Positions 1-8,465 of a stretch of DNA of 42,238 bases are shown piece by piece. The stretch spans positions 1 through 42,238 of the forward strand of contig JARSSO010000060.1 of assembly GCA_029624765.1 (NCBI GenBank). The letters run 5' to 3'. Under the pieces are notes generated by a model that did not search any database, had not been told where the DNA came from, and saw only the letters and a list, made by a program, of their open reading frames with translations. Numbering within the stretch: the first letter of the stretch is position 1; every line of letters starts with the position of its first letter. The position numbers and the translations under genes were made by a program. The DNA comes from Candidatus Contendibacter sp. (lineage in GTDB: Bacteria > Pseudomonadota > Gammaproteobacteria > Competibacterales > Competibacteraceae).

Positions 1-415
1 TGCCCAGCGATTTGCGCCCGACCGCGCCGGAACGCAGGATTTGCACGAAATTGCGCAGCATCCGGCCATTGTCGATGACCTTGGCGAAGGTCGGCTCCAG
101 CCAGTCCGGGCCGTGTTGCGCCAGCCACGCTGTCAGCAGCGTCGGCATGTCCTTCATCTGGCCACGCTGGCGGGCGTAGATCGCCGTTTTGGCGACGAAC
201 GCCGGCTGCTCCACCGCCGCGCACAAACTCAGCACGGCGTCCATTTGCAGGTCGGCGTTGGCGTAAAAAGTAGTGTTCAGGCAACCGGTGACGGCGTATT
301 GCGCCAGCGCGGCCTTGGGGGAAAGCGCATAGGCTCTACCCCCGGCTTCATTGCGGGCGTCGGTTTCCGGCGGCAGCCGCCCCGGCCGCGATTTGAAAAG
401 CTGCTTGTTGGCCAT
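1..415 (-). CDS. TROVE (Ro60/Rsr) domain protein, N-terminal part, runs off the left edge
   Basis: The minus strand reads MANKQLFKSRPG, then ETDARNEAGG, AYALSPKAALAQYA, TGCLNTTFYA and later MLRNFVQILRSG, which is the typical start of bacterial TROVE-domain proteins. Only about the first 138 residues are inside the window, so the HEAT-repeat ring is incomplete and the vWA-like part is not seen. Family members are ring-shaped proteins that bind the ends of misfolded RNA and Y RNAs and help RNA decay or repair. The ATG at 413-415 is preceded by AAGGAG eight bases upstream, which supports this start. It follows the quinone oxidoreductase gene on the same strand after 77 bases, so it may be the distal gene of the long Hsp70 operon. 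No Y RNA could be recognised in the gap. Confidence 0.85.
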   Translation of the reverse strand, partial: MANKQLFKSRPGRLPPETDARNEAGGRAYALSPKAALAQYAVTGCLNTTFYANADLQMDAVLSLCAAVEQPAFVAKTAIYARQRGQMKDMPTLLTAWLAQHGPDWLEPTFAKVIDNGRMLRNFVQILRSGAVGRKSLG

Positions 416-492
416 TGCGATGACTCCTTGTCCAAGGCAGCGAAAGACACCAGGATGGGCCTACAAGTTCCATGGATTCCACAAACGAACGA

Positions 493-1506
493 TCAAGACG
501 CGGGAGCGACCTGCAACACCAACTTGCCGACATGGCGATTCGACTCCATCAGCGCGTGGGCAGCGGCGGCCTCGGTTAGGGGGAACACCCGGTCGATGAT
601 GGGACGGATCGCGCCACTGGCCAGCAGCGGCCAGACGGTTTCGCGCAACGCCTTGGCAATCGGCGCCTTGTGGGCGACGGGTCGGGCGCGCAGGGTCGAG
701 CCAGTGATCGTCAAACGCTTCATCATCACCGGCGCCAGGCTCAGTTCCACCTTGGCTCCACGCAGGAAGGCGATGAATACCAGCCGGCCCTCGACCGCCA
801 GCGCGCTGAGATTGCGCTGGACGTAATCGCCGCCGACCATGTCCAGGATCACGTCCACGCCCTTGCTGTTGGTGATTTCCTTGATCGCCTGAACGAAATC
901 CTCCTCGCGGTAGTTGATCACCCGTTCCGCGCCCAGGTCCAGGCAGGGCTGGACCTTTTCATCGCCGCCGACGGTGGTGAACACTCGCGAACCCAGCGCT
1001 TTGGCCAGTTGAATGGCAGTGGTGCCGATGCCGCTGGTTCCACCATGCACCAGCAGGCTTTCGCCGGGTTGCAGCCGCGCCCGGTCGAAGACGTTGCTCC
1101 ACACCGTGAAAAAGGTTTCCGGCAACGCGGCGGCCTGTTGCAGCGTCAGCCCGACGGGAACCGGCAGGCATTGCGGAGCGGGAGCGGCGCAGTATTCCGC
1201 GTAGCCGCCGCCGGTCAGCAGGGCGCACACCGCATCGCCGATCCTCCAGTCCGTCACGCCTTCGCCCAGCGCGACCACCGTGCCGGCGACTTCCAGACCC
1301 GGCAGGTCGGACGCGCCCGGCGGCGGTGGATAGCTACCCTGGCGTTGCAGGCAGTCGGGGCGGTTGACGCCGGCGGCGGCGACCTGGATCAGCACCTCGC
1401 CGGACGCGGGTTGCGGCACGGACCGGCGGGTGGGGGCCAGCTTTTCGGGATCGCCGGGTTCGGTGATTTCGATGGCGGTCATCGCTTCGGGCAGGGTCGG
1501 GGTCAT
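493..1506 (-). CDS. NAD(P)H:quinone oxidoreductase, PIG3/QOR-type zinc-free MDR enzyme
   Basis: The 337-residue protein has the medium-chain dehydrogenase layout. An N-terminal GroES-like fold holds AAGVNRPDCLQRQG and the LPGLEVAGTVVALG stretch. A nucleotide-binding Rossmann domain follows, with the loop HGGTSGIGTTAIQLAKALG near residue 150. The fit is best to the TP53I3/PIG3-like quinone oxidoreductase group, which reduces quinones with NADPH and lacks structural zinc. The C-terminal HVGKLVLQV ending is typical. An internal ATG at residue 9 (1482) could be the real start, because neither start has a strong Shine-Dalgarno. It lies 25 bases downstream of the TSCPD gene on the same strand and is probably co-transcribed. 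Its exact substrate cannot be told from sequence. Confidence 0.9.
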   Translation of the reverse strand: MTPTLPEAMTAIEITEPGDPEKLAPTRRSVPQPASGEVLIQVAAAGVNRPDCLQRQGSYPPPPGASDLPGLEVAGTVVALGEGVTDWRIGDAVCALLTGGGYAEYCAAPAPQCLPVPVGLTLQQAAALPETFFTVWSNVFDRARLQPGESLLVHGGTSGIGTTAIQLAKALGSRVFTTVGGDEKVQPCLDLGAERVINYREEDFVQAIKEITNSKGVDVILDMVGGDYVQRNLSALAVEGRLVFIAFLRGAKVELSLAPVMMKRLTITGSTLRARPVAHKAPIAKALRETVWPLLASGAIRPIIDRVFPLTEAAAAHALMESNRHVGKLVLQVAPAS

Positions 1507-1531
1507 GGCACGGTCTCGGGCTAAAGCGGCT

Positions 1532-2206
1532 TTAGGAGCACTTGGAATCGCCGCAATTCAGACAGGTCAGACAGCCGTCCATCACGATGACCGCCTTGGT
1601 CTGGCACTTGCCGCACAGCGTGGCTTCCGGCGGAAAGGACTCCTCGCCGGCCTCCTCAACGGCTTTCATGCCGAGTTCGTACTTGGCGCGCTGCTCGTCG
1701 ATCAACTTGCGCTGGTGCGCGTCGGGACCGTCTTCCTTGAGCAGGCCGATGGAACGCATGTGCGATTCGATCACGTCGCCGATTTCCGCGACCAGCGAGG
1801 GCATGTATTTGCCGCCCTTCTTGAAATAGCCGCCCTTGGGATCGAACACCGAGCGCATTTCCTCAACCAGGAAGGTGCAGTCGCCGCCCTTGCGGAAGAC
1901 CGCCGAGATGATGCGGGTCAGGGCGACGATCCATTGGAAGTGTTCCATCGCCTTGGAGTTGATGAAGATTTCGAACGGCCGCCGGGTTTCGTGGGGCGTG
2001 CCGGGATTGAGCACGATATCGTTGATGGTGATGTAGAGCGCGTGATCCGACAGCGGGGTCTTGACCTTGTAGGTGGCGCCGGGCAGGACGTCGGGCCGGG
2101 CCACGCTTTCGTGCATCTGCTGCACGGTCGGCGCGGGCTCGGTCACGGACTCGTCGGGTTTGACGACGCTGTAGCGAACGATCTTCTTGTCGATCTTGAG
2201 GGTCAT
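1532..2206 (-). CDS. TSCPD-domain protein, NrdJb-like component of class II ribonucleotide reductase
   Basis: The 224-residue product begins MTLKIDKKIVRYSVV. Its core has RPFEIFINSKAMEHFQWIVA, ALTRIISAVFRKGGD and GGYFKKGGKYMPSLVAEIGD, and it ends in a cysteine-rich tail (CGKCQTKAV, CLTCLNCGDSKC). This matches the small NrdJb subunit that accompanies split adenosylcobalamin-dependent ribonucleotide reductases, where the Cys tail is thought to re-reduce the large subunit. The start at 2206 is set by GGAG seven bases upstream. A longer open frame continues to 3328, but it only shadows the Hsp70 gene. No nrdJa is in the window, so the partner must be elsewhere or the protein has another role. It lies 62 bases after Hsp70 B. 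Confidence 0.85.
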   Translation of the reverse strand: MTLKIDKKIVRYSVVKPDESVTEPAPTVQQMHESVARPDVLPGATYKVKTPLSDHALYITINDIVLNPGTPHETRRPFEIFINSKAMEHFQWIVALTRIISAVFRKGGDCTFLVEEMRSVFDPKGGYFKKGGKYMPSLVAEIGDVIESHMRSIGLLKEDGPDAHQRKLIDEQRAKYELGMKAVEEAGEESFPPEATLCGKCQTKAVIVMDGCLTCLNCGDSKCS

Positions 2207-2268
2207 GTCGTGGCTCCAGGGCCGGCCGATGCCGGTATGAGATAACCATAGTTGAATTTCGTTGCGCG

Positions 2269-5022
2269 TCACCCCACCAGCCGCAGCCCCGGCGGCAGGG
2301 CTTCGCCGAACACCCGGCCGGCGTCGGCCTCGTCCAGTTCCACCACCTCTTCCACCATTCGCAACCATGTCGCCGGGGCTTTCGCCGCCCGCAGGCGTTG
2401 CAATACCCGCGCCCGCGACGCTTCGTCCAAATCCCGTTCCCGGTCGCCGCTCAACCGGGCCAGCAGGGTCGCCGCGAACGCCGCCGGAGCCACCGATTTC
2501 CAGTCCAGCGCCAGCACCCGTTCCAGCCAGACCGCCGCCGCCGCCGCCGGCGCGACGTCGTGGGCGCTGCCGTAGGCGGGAACCCGGCTGCCCAGTCGAC
2601 CGACCGCCCACCACAGTTGCGGCGATTCGCCCTTGCGGGCCAGCCGCGCCAGCAACAACTCGCCCAGTTCGACCTTGCGCGCCGCCGGCAACCGCTCCAG
2701 CACCGCCGCCAGCCGCGCCATGTCTTCCACGCCCGCTGGTTTGTCCTTGGCGGCCTTGCCGGTCAACGGACGCAGTTCCGTCATCAATTCCTCGCCCAGT
2801 TGTCCTTGCGCCGCCGCGTCCAGCCCTCCGGCCACCCGCCGCCACAGGGTCCACCATTCCGCCCAACTCTGCGCATCCTGGTGATATTGCACGCCCTGCT
2901 CGTACAGACTCCACAACTGTCGAACCCGCCAGTCGTCCAGCGGATAACCAAAGCCCGGCCGCAGGCAGTAGCCGGCCAGGCTGAACCACAATCGCTCGTG
3001 CTCCGCCGAGCGTCGCCGCCGCCGCGCCCCGGCCCACAGCACGCCGAACAGTTCGCGCAACAACGGCGTCTCCCAGCTCTCGCGCTTGCCGAGCAGACGT
3101 TCCAGTTCGGCGCGCAGGGTTTTGATTTCCTTGGCCTCCACGTCGGGCGCGCGGGAACCGTAAAACCGTTCGATCCGCGCCGCCGCTTCGGGAAAGCGCG
3201 GATGCAGCCGGGCCAGGGTCGCCGCGTCGCCGCCGCGCAGTTGAAACGCCAGCCGCCAGCGTCCCTGGTTCGCGCTTCCCTCGCCCACTGGGAGAGGCGC
3301 TGGGGGTGCGGATTCCACCGCGACGCAATCCACCTCCAGCGTGCCAACCTCGGTCAATTGCGCCAGCAATTGCACCGGAACCTCGCCCGCCCCAGCCTCG
3401 CTCTCGATCACCGTGGCAATTGGTGGGAGGGGTGCAAACTCCTCCGCGTCCAGCGTCACTAACTCACCCGGCAGATGCGCGGCGTCCCCGGTCGAGGAGA
3501 GCAAATGAAACTGCACCGGTGCGCCCAGCCGCAGCGAGAAGGTGCGGTCCAGCCGAATTTCCCGCCCTTCCTCGGCCCCGCGCGGCAACAGGCAAACGCC
3601 CTGCTTTTGTCGGCGCTCGCCGTCCACCACCAGGAAGTAGCCGCGCGCCGAACCGCCACCGATTTTCAAACCCTGACCGCGCCGCGCCAGCCCGTAGGCC
3701 ACCGCGCCGCGCGCCACCGCCAGATCGGGTTCGGGGTTGTCCAGTCGCGCCAGGGGTTCGCCGCGCCAGCCGGCCAGCAGGTCCAGCAGTCGCCCCGCCA
3801 GAGCCGCGCCGTGGAAGACCCCACCGTTCAGCAGCACCGTGTCCGGCAACGCCGGTCCCGCCGCTGATGCCCGCTCGCCCAGCGCCCGCTGGCATGCTTC
3901 CGCGTGTTGGGCCAGAAATGCCGCCAGATGGCGGCTGATCGCCGGGTCGGCGGCATAGGGCAGACCGAACTCGACCACCGCCGCCTGTCGGCCCCGGGGC
4001 CGCTCTCCCCATTCGACCACGGGCAGAAAACCATCCAGCAGCAGGACCCGCGCCTCGGCGCGGCTCAATTCCGCCGACCGCGCGCCGCCGATCAACCGCG
4101 AACCGCTGCCCAGCACCGTCACCGAGGTTCGCTCCGGCGCATCGTCGGCCAACAGGCGTTCCTTGGCGCTTCGGCACTGCTGCCACAGTTGCGACAATTC
4201 GCCGGCGTTCAGCCGTCCGCCACCCAGCCGGGCCTCGATCGTGCGCGCCAGCGTCAGGTCCATGTTGTCGCCGCCGAGCATCAGATGGTCGCCGACGCCG
4301 ATGCGGGTCAATTTTGGCCCCGTCTCATCCGTCTCGATTTGAATCAGGGTCAGGTCGGTGGTGCCGCCGCCCACGTCGCAGACCAGCAGCAGTCGGGCTT
4401 CGCCCAGCGCCGCCGCCACATCGCCACGATGACGATGCAGCCAGTCGTAGCAGGCCGCCTGCGGTTCCTCCAGCAGCCGGAGTTGCGGCAAGCCGGCCAG
4501 CCGTGCCGCTTCCACCGTCAACACCCGCGCCGCTTCGTCGAACGAGGCCGGCACGGTCAACACCAATTCCTGTCGTTCCAGCGGCTGACGGGGAAAACGG
4601 TGATTCCAGGCGGCGCGGATATGAGCCAGATAGCTGGCGCTGGCGGCGACCGGCGAGACCTTGGCGACGTCTTCCGCCGCCCCCCAGGGCAGGATCGGCG
4701 CGGTGCGGTCCACCCCGGCGTGGGACAGCCAGCTCTTGGCGCTGGCCACCAGCCGCCCCGGTGTCCGCGACCCCCGCTCCCGCGCCAATTCGCCTACCAC
4801 GACGTCGGCCACCTCGCCGGGATCGGCGAAGGGCCAGGGCAATTGCCGGTCCACCGCCGCCAGTTCGCTCCCCGCCGGGTGATAGCGCACCGAGGGCAAC
4901 AACGGCCGCGCCGCCACCGCGCCGAGCGCGATCAATTGTTCGATGGCGAACAAATGGATGTCGGTGGCGCGGGGCTCGGCGTAGGCGACGACCGTATGCG
5001 TGGTGCCGAGATCGATCCCCAC
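2269..5022 (-). CDS. Large divergent Hsp70-family protein (Hsp70 B)
   Basis: The 917-residue protein has an actin-like ATPase domain: GIDLGTTHTVVAYA (phosphate 1), LVCDVGGGTTDLTLIQ (phosphate 2), LLEEPQAACYDWL (connect 1) and LLNGGVFHG (adenosine loop). A long alpha-helical C-terminal half replaces the usual DnaK substrate domain and lid. Such proteins occur paired with a shorter Hsp70 and DUF2760; their clients are unknown. GTG 5022 is the first standard start after an in-frame TAA at 5056-5058. The residues just upstream (SRYLV) look like normal Hsp70 N-terminus, and the Shine-Dalgarno GGGGAG (5062-5067) is placed for an ATC codon at 5050-5052, so the true start may be non-canonical. Near residue 576 the frame carries PLPVGEG from a REP-like repeat (3277-3311). 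It follows the dprA-like gene by 48 bases. Confidence 0.88.
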   Translation of the reverse strand: MGIDLGTTHTVVAYAEPRATDIHLFAIEQLIALGAVAARPLLPSVRYHPAGSELAAVDRQLPWPFADPGEVADVVVGELARERGSRTPGRLVASAKSWLSHAGVDRTAPILPWGAAEDVAKVSPVAASASYLAHIRAAWNHRFPRQPLERQELVLTVPASFDEAARVLTVEAARLAGLPQLRLLEEPQAACYDWLHRHRGDVAAALGEARLLLVCDVGGGTTDLTLIQIETDETGPKLTRIGVGDHLMLGGDNMDLTLARTIEARLGGGRLNAGELSQLWQQCRSAKERLLADDAPERTSVTVLGSGSRLIGGARSAELSRAEARVLLLDGFLPVVEWGERPRGRQAAVVEFGLPYAADPAISRHLAAFLAQHAEACQRALGERASAAGPALPDTVLLNGGVFHGAALAGRLLDLLAGWRGEPLARLDNPEPDLAVARGAVAYGLARRGQGLKIGGGSARGYFLVVDGERRQKQGVCLLPRGAEEGREIRLDRTFSLRLGAPVQFHLLSSTGDAAHLPGELVTLDAEEFAPLPPIATVIESEAGAGEVPVQLLAQLTEVGTLEVDCVAVESAPPAPLPVGEGSANQGRWRLAFQLRGGDAATLARLHPRFPEAAARIERFYGSRAPDVEAKEIKTLRAELERLLGKRESWETPLLRELFGVLWAGARRRRRSAEHERLWFSLAGYCLRPGFGYPLDDWRVRQLWSLYEQGVQYHQDAQSWAEWWTLWRRVAGGLDAAAQGQLGEELMTELRPLTGKAAKDKPAGVEDMARLAAVLERLPAARKVELGELLLARLARKGESPQLWWAVGRLGSRVPAYGSAHDVAPAAAAAVWLERVLALDWKSVAPAAFAATLLARLSGDRERDLDEASRARVLQRLRAAKAPATWLRMVEEVVELDEADAGRVFGEALPPGLRLVG
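3277..3311. repeat. Degenerate REP-like repeat inside the Hsp70 B coding frame
   Basis: The motif CCCTCGCCCACTGGGAGAGG followed by a TGGGGGTG tail is a worn copy of the repeat seen at 23939-23976 and 31169-31253. It stays in frame and encodes APLPVGEG within Hsp70 B. Such repeats are usually intergenic, so a coding copy is notable. Confidence 0.6.
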
Positions 5023-5061
5023 CAGATAGCGGGACGTGCTGGAGCGGGCGATGGTTTAGCG

Positions 5062-5067
5062 CTCCCC
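5062..5067 (-). promoter_or_regulatory. Shine-Dalgarno of Hsp70 B placed for a non-canonical ATC start
   Basis: GGGGAG lies directly after the dprA-like stop codon and nine bases before an ATC codon (5050-5052) that is in frame with Hsp70 B. The annotated GTG at 5022 is about 40 bases away, too far for this site. This suggests either an ATC start coupled to dprA translation, or a weakly initiated GTG. Confidence 0.35.
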
Positions 5068-5070
5068 GTG

Positions 5071-6309
5071 CTACTCGTTAGCGAAAAAGGAGTTTTGCTC
5101 TGGCCGCGTCGACTGCCACTGATAACGCACCGGTTTGCTGAGCTTTTTCACCTGTCCTTCCTCCATAGCTCGTTTCAGCCAATCCCGCAATTGCGGCTTA
5201 CCGATATCGAAACGGGTCAGCAGTTCCTGATCGGTAGCCGGCGTCTTTGCGGTTAACGTCCGCAAGTGGCGCAGGAACAATTGATAAAAACCCAGGTTGT
5301 CTGGCATGGCATCTACCACCGGGGTTGAAGTGTCCCGCGGTTTGAACGCGACCAGCGCGGGCGGACGATCAGCTCCGGGCGTTGCCTCCCGGCCACACAG
5401 CGCCACCAGATCGCACGACTCCCCCGTCAACAAGCGCCCGCCCCGCCGGGCCAATTCGGCATTGCCAGAAGTGGGCTCGAGATGCGACTTCACCCACAGT
5501 GGCGTCCAGCCATGCTTCAAATTTTCCACCGCACCATGCCAGGTGCCGCCCTGCTCCCGGTTCGCCGCGATGACGATGGCGGCGTCAGCCAGACAATAAA
5601 TGTATTTATTGCGCGCCATGGCGTTGCCCACTTCGAACCCAGCTTCTGGATTGAAGGGCGAAATCAGAGCGAGATTGCCGTTCAACAAACTCGGGCGAAA
5701 CCTGGTCGACGTGGCGGCGCGCAGCAGACCGTCGGCGAGGACGCCGACCGCCGTTCCTTCTCGCCCCAGCGCGCCCAACATCGCCGTCTCGTCCACGCCC
5801 CGCGCGCCGCCCGAAATCACCGACAGCCCTTGCAACGCCGCTTCGGCGCCCAGGCGCGTCGTGAACGCCAAATCCTCCGGGCTGGCGTGGCGCGAACCAA
5901 CGACCGCGATCCCGCCCCGATCCAGCAATCGAGGGTTGCCGCAGCCGAACAGCACCGGTGGCGAGTCGGCTTGCAGATGTTTTTTCAGGCGGCTGGGATA
6001 ATCGGCGTCCGCCCGAATCAGAATCCAGAGTCCGGCGCGTTGCCACTTTTCCACGGCCAGCCCCAAGGCGCCGGCACGGTTCAGCAACGCATGAATGCGC
6101 TCCAGTGTCACCGTGCGATCCATCCATCCCGCCAGCAAGCGAGCGGGCTCATCGCGCAGCACCCTCTCCGGGGAAATTTCCCGCTCTTTCAGCCAGCGGG
6201 CGAATCGCCCCCATTCCGCCGGCGACAGGGGACGCGGCTCGTTTGGAGTAGGCTTAGAAAGATGAGCGGTCAACAGCAATACCGCCTGGGCTTGTGTATG
6301 CAGGTCCAT
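5071..6309 (-). CDS. DprA/Smf-like SLOG-fold protein, partner of the RecQ-PRTase protein
   Basis: The 412-residue protein has an N-terminal helical region and a DprA Rossmann (SLOG) core from about residue 95 to 290. The core shows IAVVGSRHASPED near 137, ISGGARGVDETAM near 170, ARNKYIYCLADAAIVIA and GGTWHGAVENLKHGW. A C-terminal winged-helix-like part follows (TDQELLTRFDIGKPQLRDWL). Classical DprA loads RecA on single-stranded DNA during transformation, but this copy has diverged and its gene starts one base after the recQ stop (TGA-C-ATG), so the two are surely translated together. DprA homologues act as the antitoxin ShosA in ShosTA defence modules, where the toxin carries a phosphoribosyltransferase domain. 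I infer a similar pairing here. It is probably not the housekeeping dprA. Confidence 0.85.
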   Translation of the reverse strand: MDLHTQAQAVLLLTAHLSKPTPNEPRPLSPAEWGRFARWLKEREISPERVLRDEPARLLAGWMDRTVTLERIHALLNRAGALGLAVEKWQRAGLWILIRADADYPSRLKKHLQADSPPVLFGCGNPRLLDRGGIAVVGSRHASPEDLAFTTRLGAEAALQGLSVISGGARGVDETAMLGALGREGTAVGVLADGLLRAATSTRFRPSLLNGNLALISPFNPEAGFEVGNAMARNKYIYCLADAAIVIAANREQGGTWHGAVENLKHGWTPLWVKSHLEPTSGNAELARRGGRLLTGESCDLVALCGREATPGADRPPALVAFKPRDTSTPVVDAMPDNLGFYQLFLRHLRTLTAKTPATDQELLTRFDIGKPQLRDWLKRAMEEGQVKKLSKPVRYQWQSTRPEQNSFFANE

Positions 6310-6310
6310 G

Positions 6311-8428
6311 TCAATCCCCGCTACCGGCGGTAGTCGCCAAGGCCACCGGCCATACCGGACCGCTCCCTGCCTGCCGCAACAGGGCCGCGACGATCGTCAA
6401 GGTCCAAGTCGAATCCACCATGTCGTCCACCAGCAATACGGGACCATTTGGAATTGGAGCGTTAATCGCGAACGCGGCATCCAGATTGCGGCACTGATGA
6501 TAGCGGTTCTGCTGGAATTTCTGGGGCTGGTTGTCGCGCCGCTTGCTGACGGCGGACACGAACGACAACCGCAGCCGCACGGCCAATCGACGGGTGAAAT
6601 CGGGAACCAGGGTCGGATGCTTGCGGGACGGGACGCAGGTGACCCATGTCGGCGGGGGGTCGGGACGCCAGCGTTGCCCGATCATCTCGGCCATCGCCTC
6701 CACCAACTCATCGCGGAAATGGCCGGTCCGTTTGTCCTCGGCCACCCACCGCCCCCAGCCGGCATCGCCCCAGCGGGCCAGCACCCGCCCGGTTTCGGCC
6801 TGCATCTCTGCTTTCAGATTGCCGCGAAAGGGATAAACGGTGAACGCGCCTTTGGCGACCTGCTTTTTGCATTCCAGCGGCAACTCCGAATGCCGGAGAT
6901 GGCGCGTCGCTTCAATCGCCAGGATCGGCGAGAAATTCTCCCCGACCACCGGCTGCCCCAAGCATCGGGCGCAGCGACCGCAGGGTTGCGGGTTCTCGTC
7001 ATCCAGCTCGATGGCAAGGAACCGCATTAGGCAGTCCCGGCTGTTGATATACGCCTGAACCTCCCGCCACTCTTGCTCGCGCTGATCGGTCAGACGCCGG
7101 ATGCGCTCGCGATCCAGGCGGTAGGCCACCGGCGTTCGCCGCCAGTGCGAGCCATCCTTGAGCACCGGCGCGGGATTTTCAACGCTCAGAAATTTCAAAA
7201 CGTGCTCGATCTGCTTGTTGCGTCTAAGGTTGACTGCTGCTTCCAGTTCGATCACCGTCAGGCCATCGGACTGCTCCAGCGCATGGAGAATCGCGTTAAC
7301 CTGAGTCTCATCGGGAAAAGCGCTGTCGCGGAAAAAGGCATGAATCTCCTCATCCTCCCGCCCCGCCAGCAAAATCCCGACGGCGTAAGCGATGGCGCGA
7401 CCGGCGCGGCCCACCTGCTGATAGTAGGCCACGATGGAACCGGGCGCCTGATAGTGAACGACGAAGCCCAAATCCGGCTTGTCGTAACCCATCCCCAAAG
7501 CGGTGGTTGCCACCAACGCCTTGATCTGATTGGTCAGCAGCAGGGTTTCCAAATGTTGCCGATAGGCGTTGGAGTCGGCGAAACCGTCCGCCATACTGTC
7601 GCTGTGATAGGCGCGGGCGAAGATGCCATTCCGGGTCAGCCAGTCGGCCACCTGTTCGGCATCTTGGCGCGTCAGGGTGTACACGATGCCGGTGCCCGGC
7701 AGCTCGGGCAGATGCTCTGCCAACCAGGCCAGCCGCGCTGCCTGATCAGGCAGTCGCAAGGTTTGCAGAGCCAGCGATTCGCGCGCCAGCGACCCGCGCT
7801 GGATCTTGACGTCGCCCAACTGTTGACCGATATCCCGCAACACCCGGTTGTTGGCGGTCGCCGTGGTTCCCAGCACCGATATGTTCGGCGGCATTCGCCG
7901 CAACACATGGACCAGACGGCGATAATCCGGGCGGAAGTCGTGGCCCCAGTCGGAAATACAGTGGGCCTCGTCCACCACCAGCAGGCCGAGATGCTGGGCG
8001 ATGGGCAACAGCACAGTTCGCACGAACTCATCGTTGGCCAACCGCTCGGGAGAAATCAGCACCGCATCGGCCTGATCGTGCAGAATGGCGCGGATGAGCG
8101 GCGGCCAGTCGTCACGATTGGCCGAGTTGATGGTCAGCGCCCGGATACCCAGTCGTTCGGCGGCTTCGATCTGGTTACGCATCAGGGCCAGCAGCGGCGA
8201 GACGATCAAAGTCGGTCCCAAACCCTGGTCGCGCAGGAGGCGCGTGGCGAGGAAGTAGACCATGCTCTTGCCCCAGCCGGTGCGTTGCACCACTAGCAAC
8301 CTTTCCCGACGGTTCACCAAGCCGTCGATTGCCTCCCACTGGCCGGGGTGAAAATCGGCCAGCGGGTGATCGAGCACCCGACGCAAAAGTTGGCGGGCAT
8401 TCCAGTACTGGGTCGGCGAATCGGTCAT
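6311..8428 (-). CDS. RecQ-family DNA helicase with C-terminal phosphoribosyltransferase domain
   Basis: The 705-residue protein has RecQ helicase lobes with Walker A QRTGWGKSMVYF near residue 52, the DEAHCISDWGHDFRPDYRR box near 153, TATANNRV and YYQQVGRAGR. A zinc-binding patch follows (CLMRFLAIE then CGRCARCLG near 484). The end is a ComF-like phosphoribosyltransferase, with WVTCVPSRKHPTL and the PRPP loop VLLVDDMVDSTWTLT near residue 666. RecQ unwinds DNA 3'-5'; the PRTase function is unknown. The start at ATG 8428 leaves a 37-base gap from Hsp70 A; a longer in-frame ORF to 8548 is overlap with Hsp70 A and is not supported. GC is visibly lower than in the Hsp70 genes. With the DprA-like gene it forms a two-gene cassette placed inside an otherwise coherent Hsp70 cluster, as defence cassettes often are. 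Confidence 0.88.
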   Translation of the reverse strand: MTDSPTQYWNARQLLRRVLDHPLADFHPGQWEAIDGLVNRRERLLVVQRTGWGKSMVYFLATRLLRDQGLGPTLIVSPLLALMRNQIEAAERLGIRALTINSANRDDWPPLIRAILHDQADAVLISPERLANDEFVRTVLLPIAQHLGLLVVDEAHCISDWGHDFRPDYRRLVHVLRRMPPNISVLGTTATANNRVLRDIGQQLGDVKIQRGSLARESLALQTLRLPDQAARLAWLAEHLPELPGTGIVYTLTRQDAEQVADWLTRNGIFARAYHSDSMADGFADSNAYRQHLETLLLTNQIKALVATTALGMGYDKPDLGFVVHYQAPGSIVAYYQQVGRAGRAIAYAVGILLAGREDEEIHAFFRDSAFPDETQVNAILHALEQSDGLTVIELEAAVNLRRNKQIEHVLKFLSVENPAPVLKDGSHWRRTPVAYRLDRERIRRLTDQREQEWREVQAYINSRDCLMRFLAIELDDENPQPCGRCARCLGQPVVGENFSPILAIEATRHLRHSELPLECKKQVAKGAFTVYPFRGNLKAEMQAETGRVLARWGDAGWGRWVAEDKRTGHFRDELVEAMAEMIGQRWRPDPPPTWVTCVPSRKHPTLVPDFTRRLAVRLRLSFVSAVSKRRDNQPQKFQQNRYHQCRNLDAAFAINAPIPNGPVLLVDDMVDSTWTLTIVAALLRQAGSGPVWPVALATTAGSGD

Positions 8429-8465
8429 TTCGCTACTCTTAAAAACGGCTTTCACTGGCTTCAGC

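Noticed and set aside
1532..3328. A long open frame giving a 598-residue protein
   Set aside because: Only the last 224 residues are protein-like (TSCPD). The rest is a GC-rich antiphase shadow of Hsp70 B; a good ribosome binding site sits at 2206.
3904..5256. A 450-residue frame on the plus strand
   Set aside because: It is antisense to Hsp70 B, low in complexity and without domain features.
5071..6309. Housekeeping dprA for transformation
   Set aside because: It is coupled to a RecQ-PRTase gene and not near topA, fmt or def; a separate module is more likely, though this cannot be proven here.
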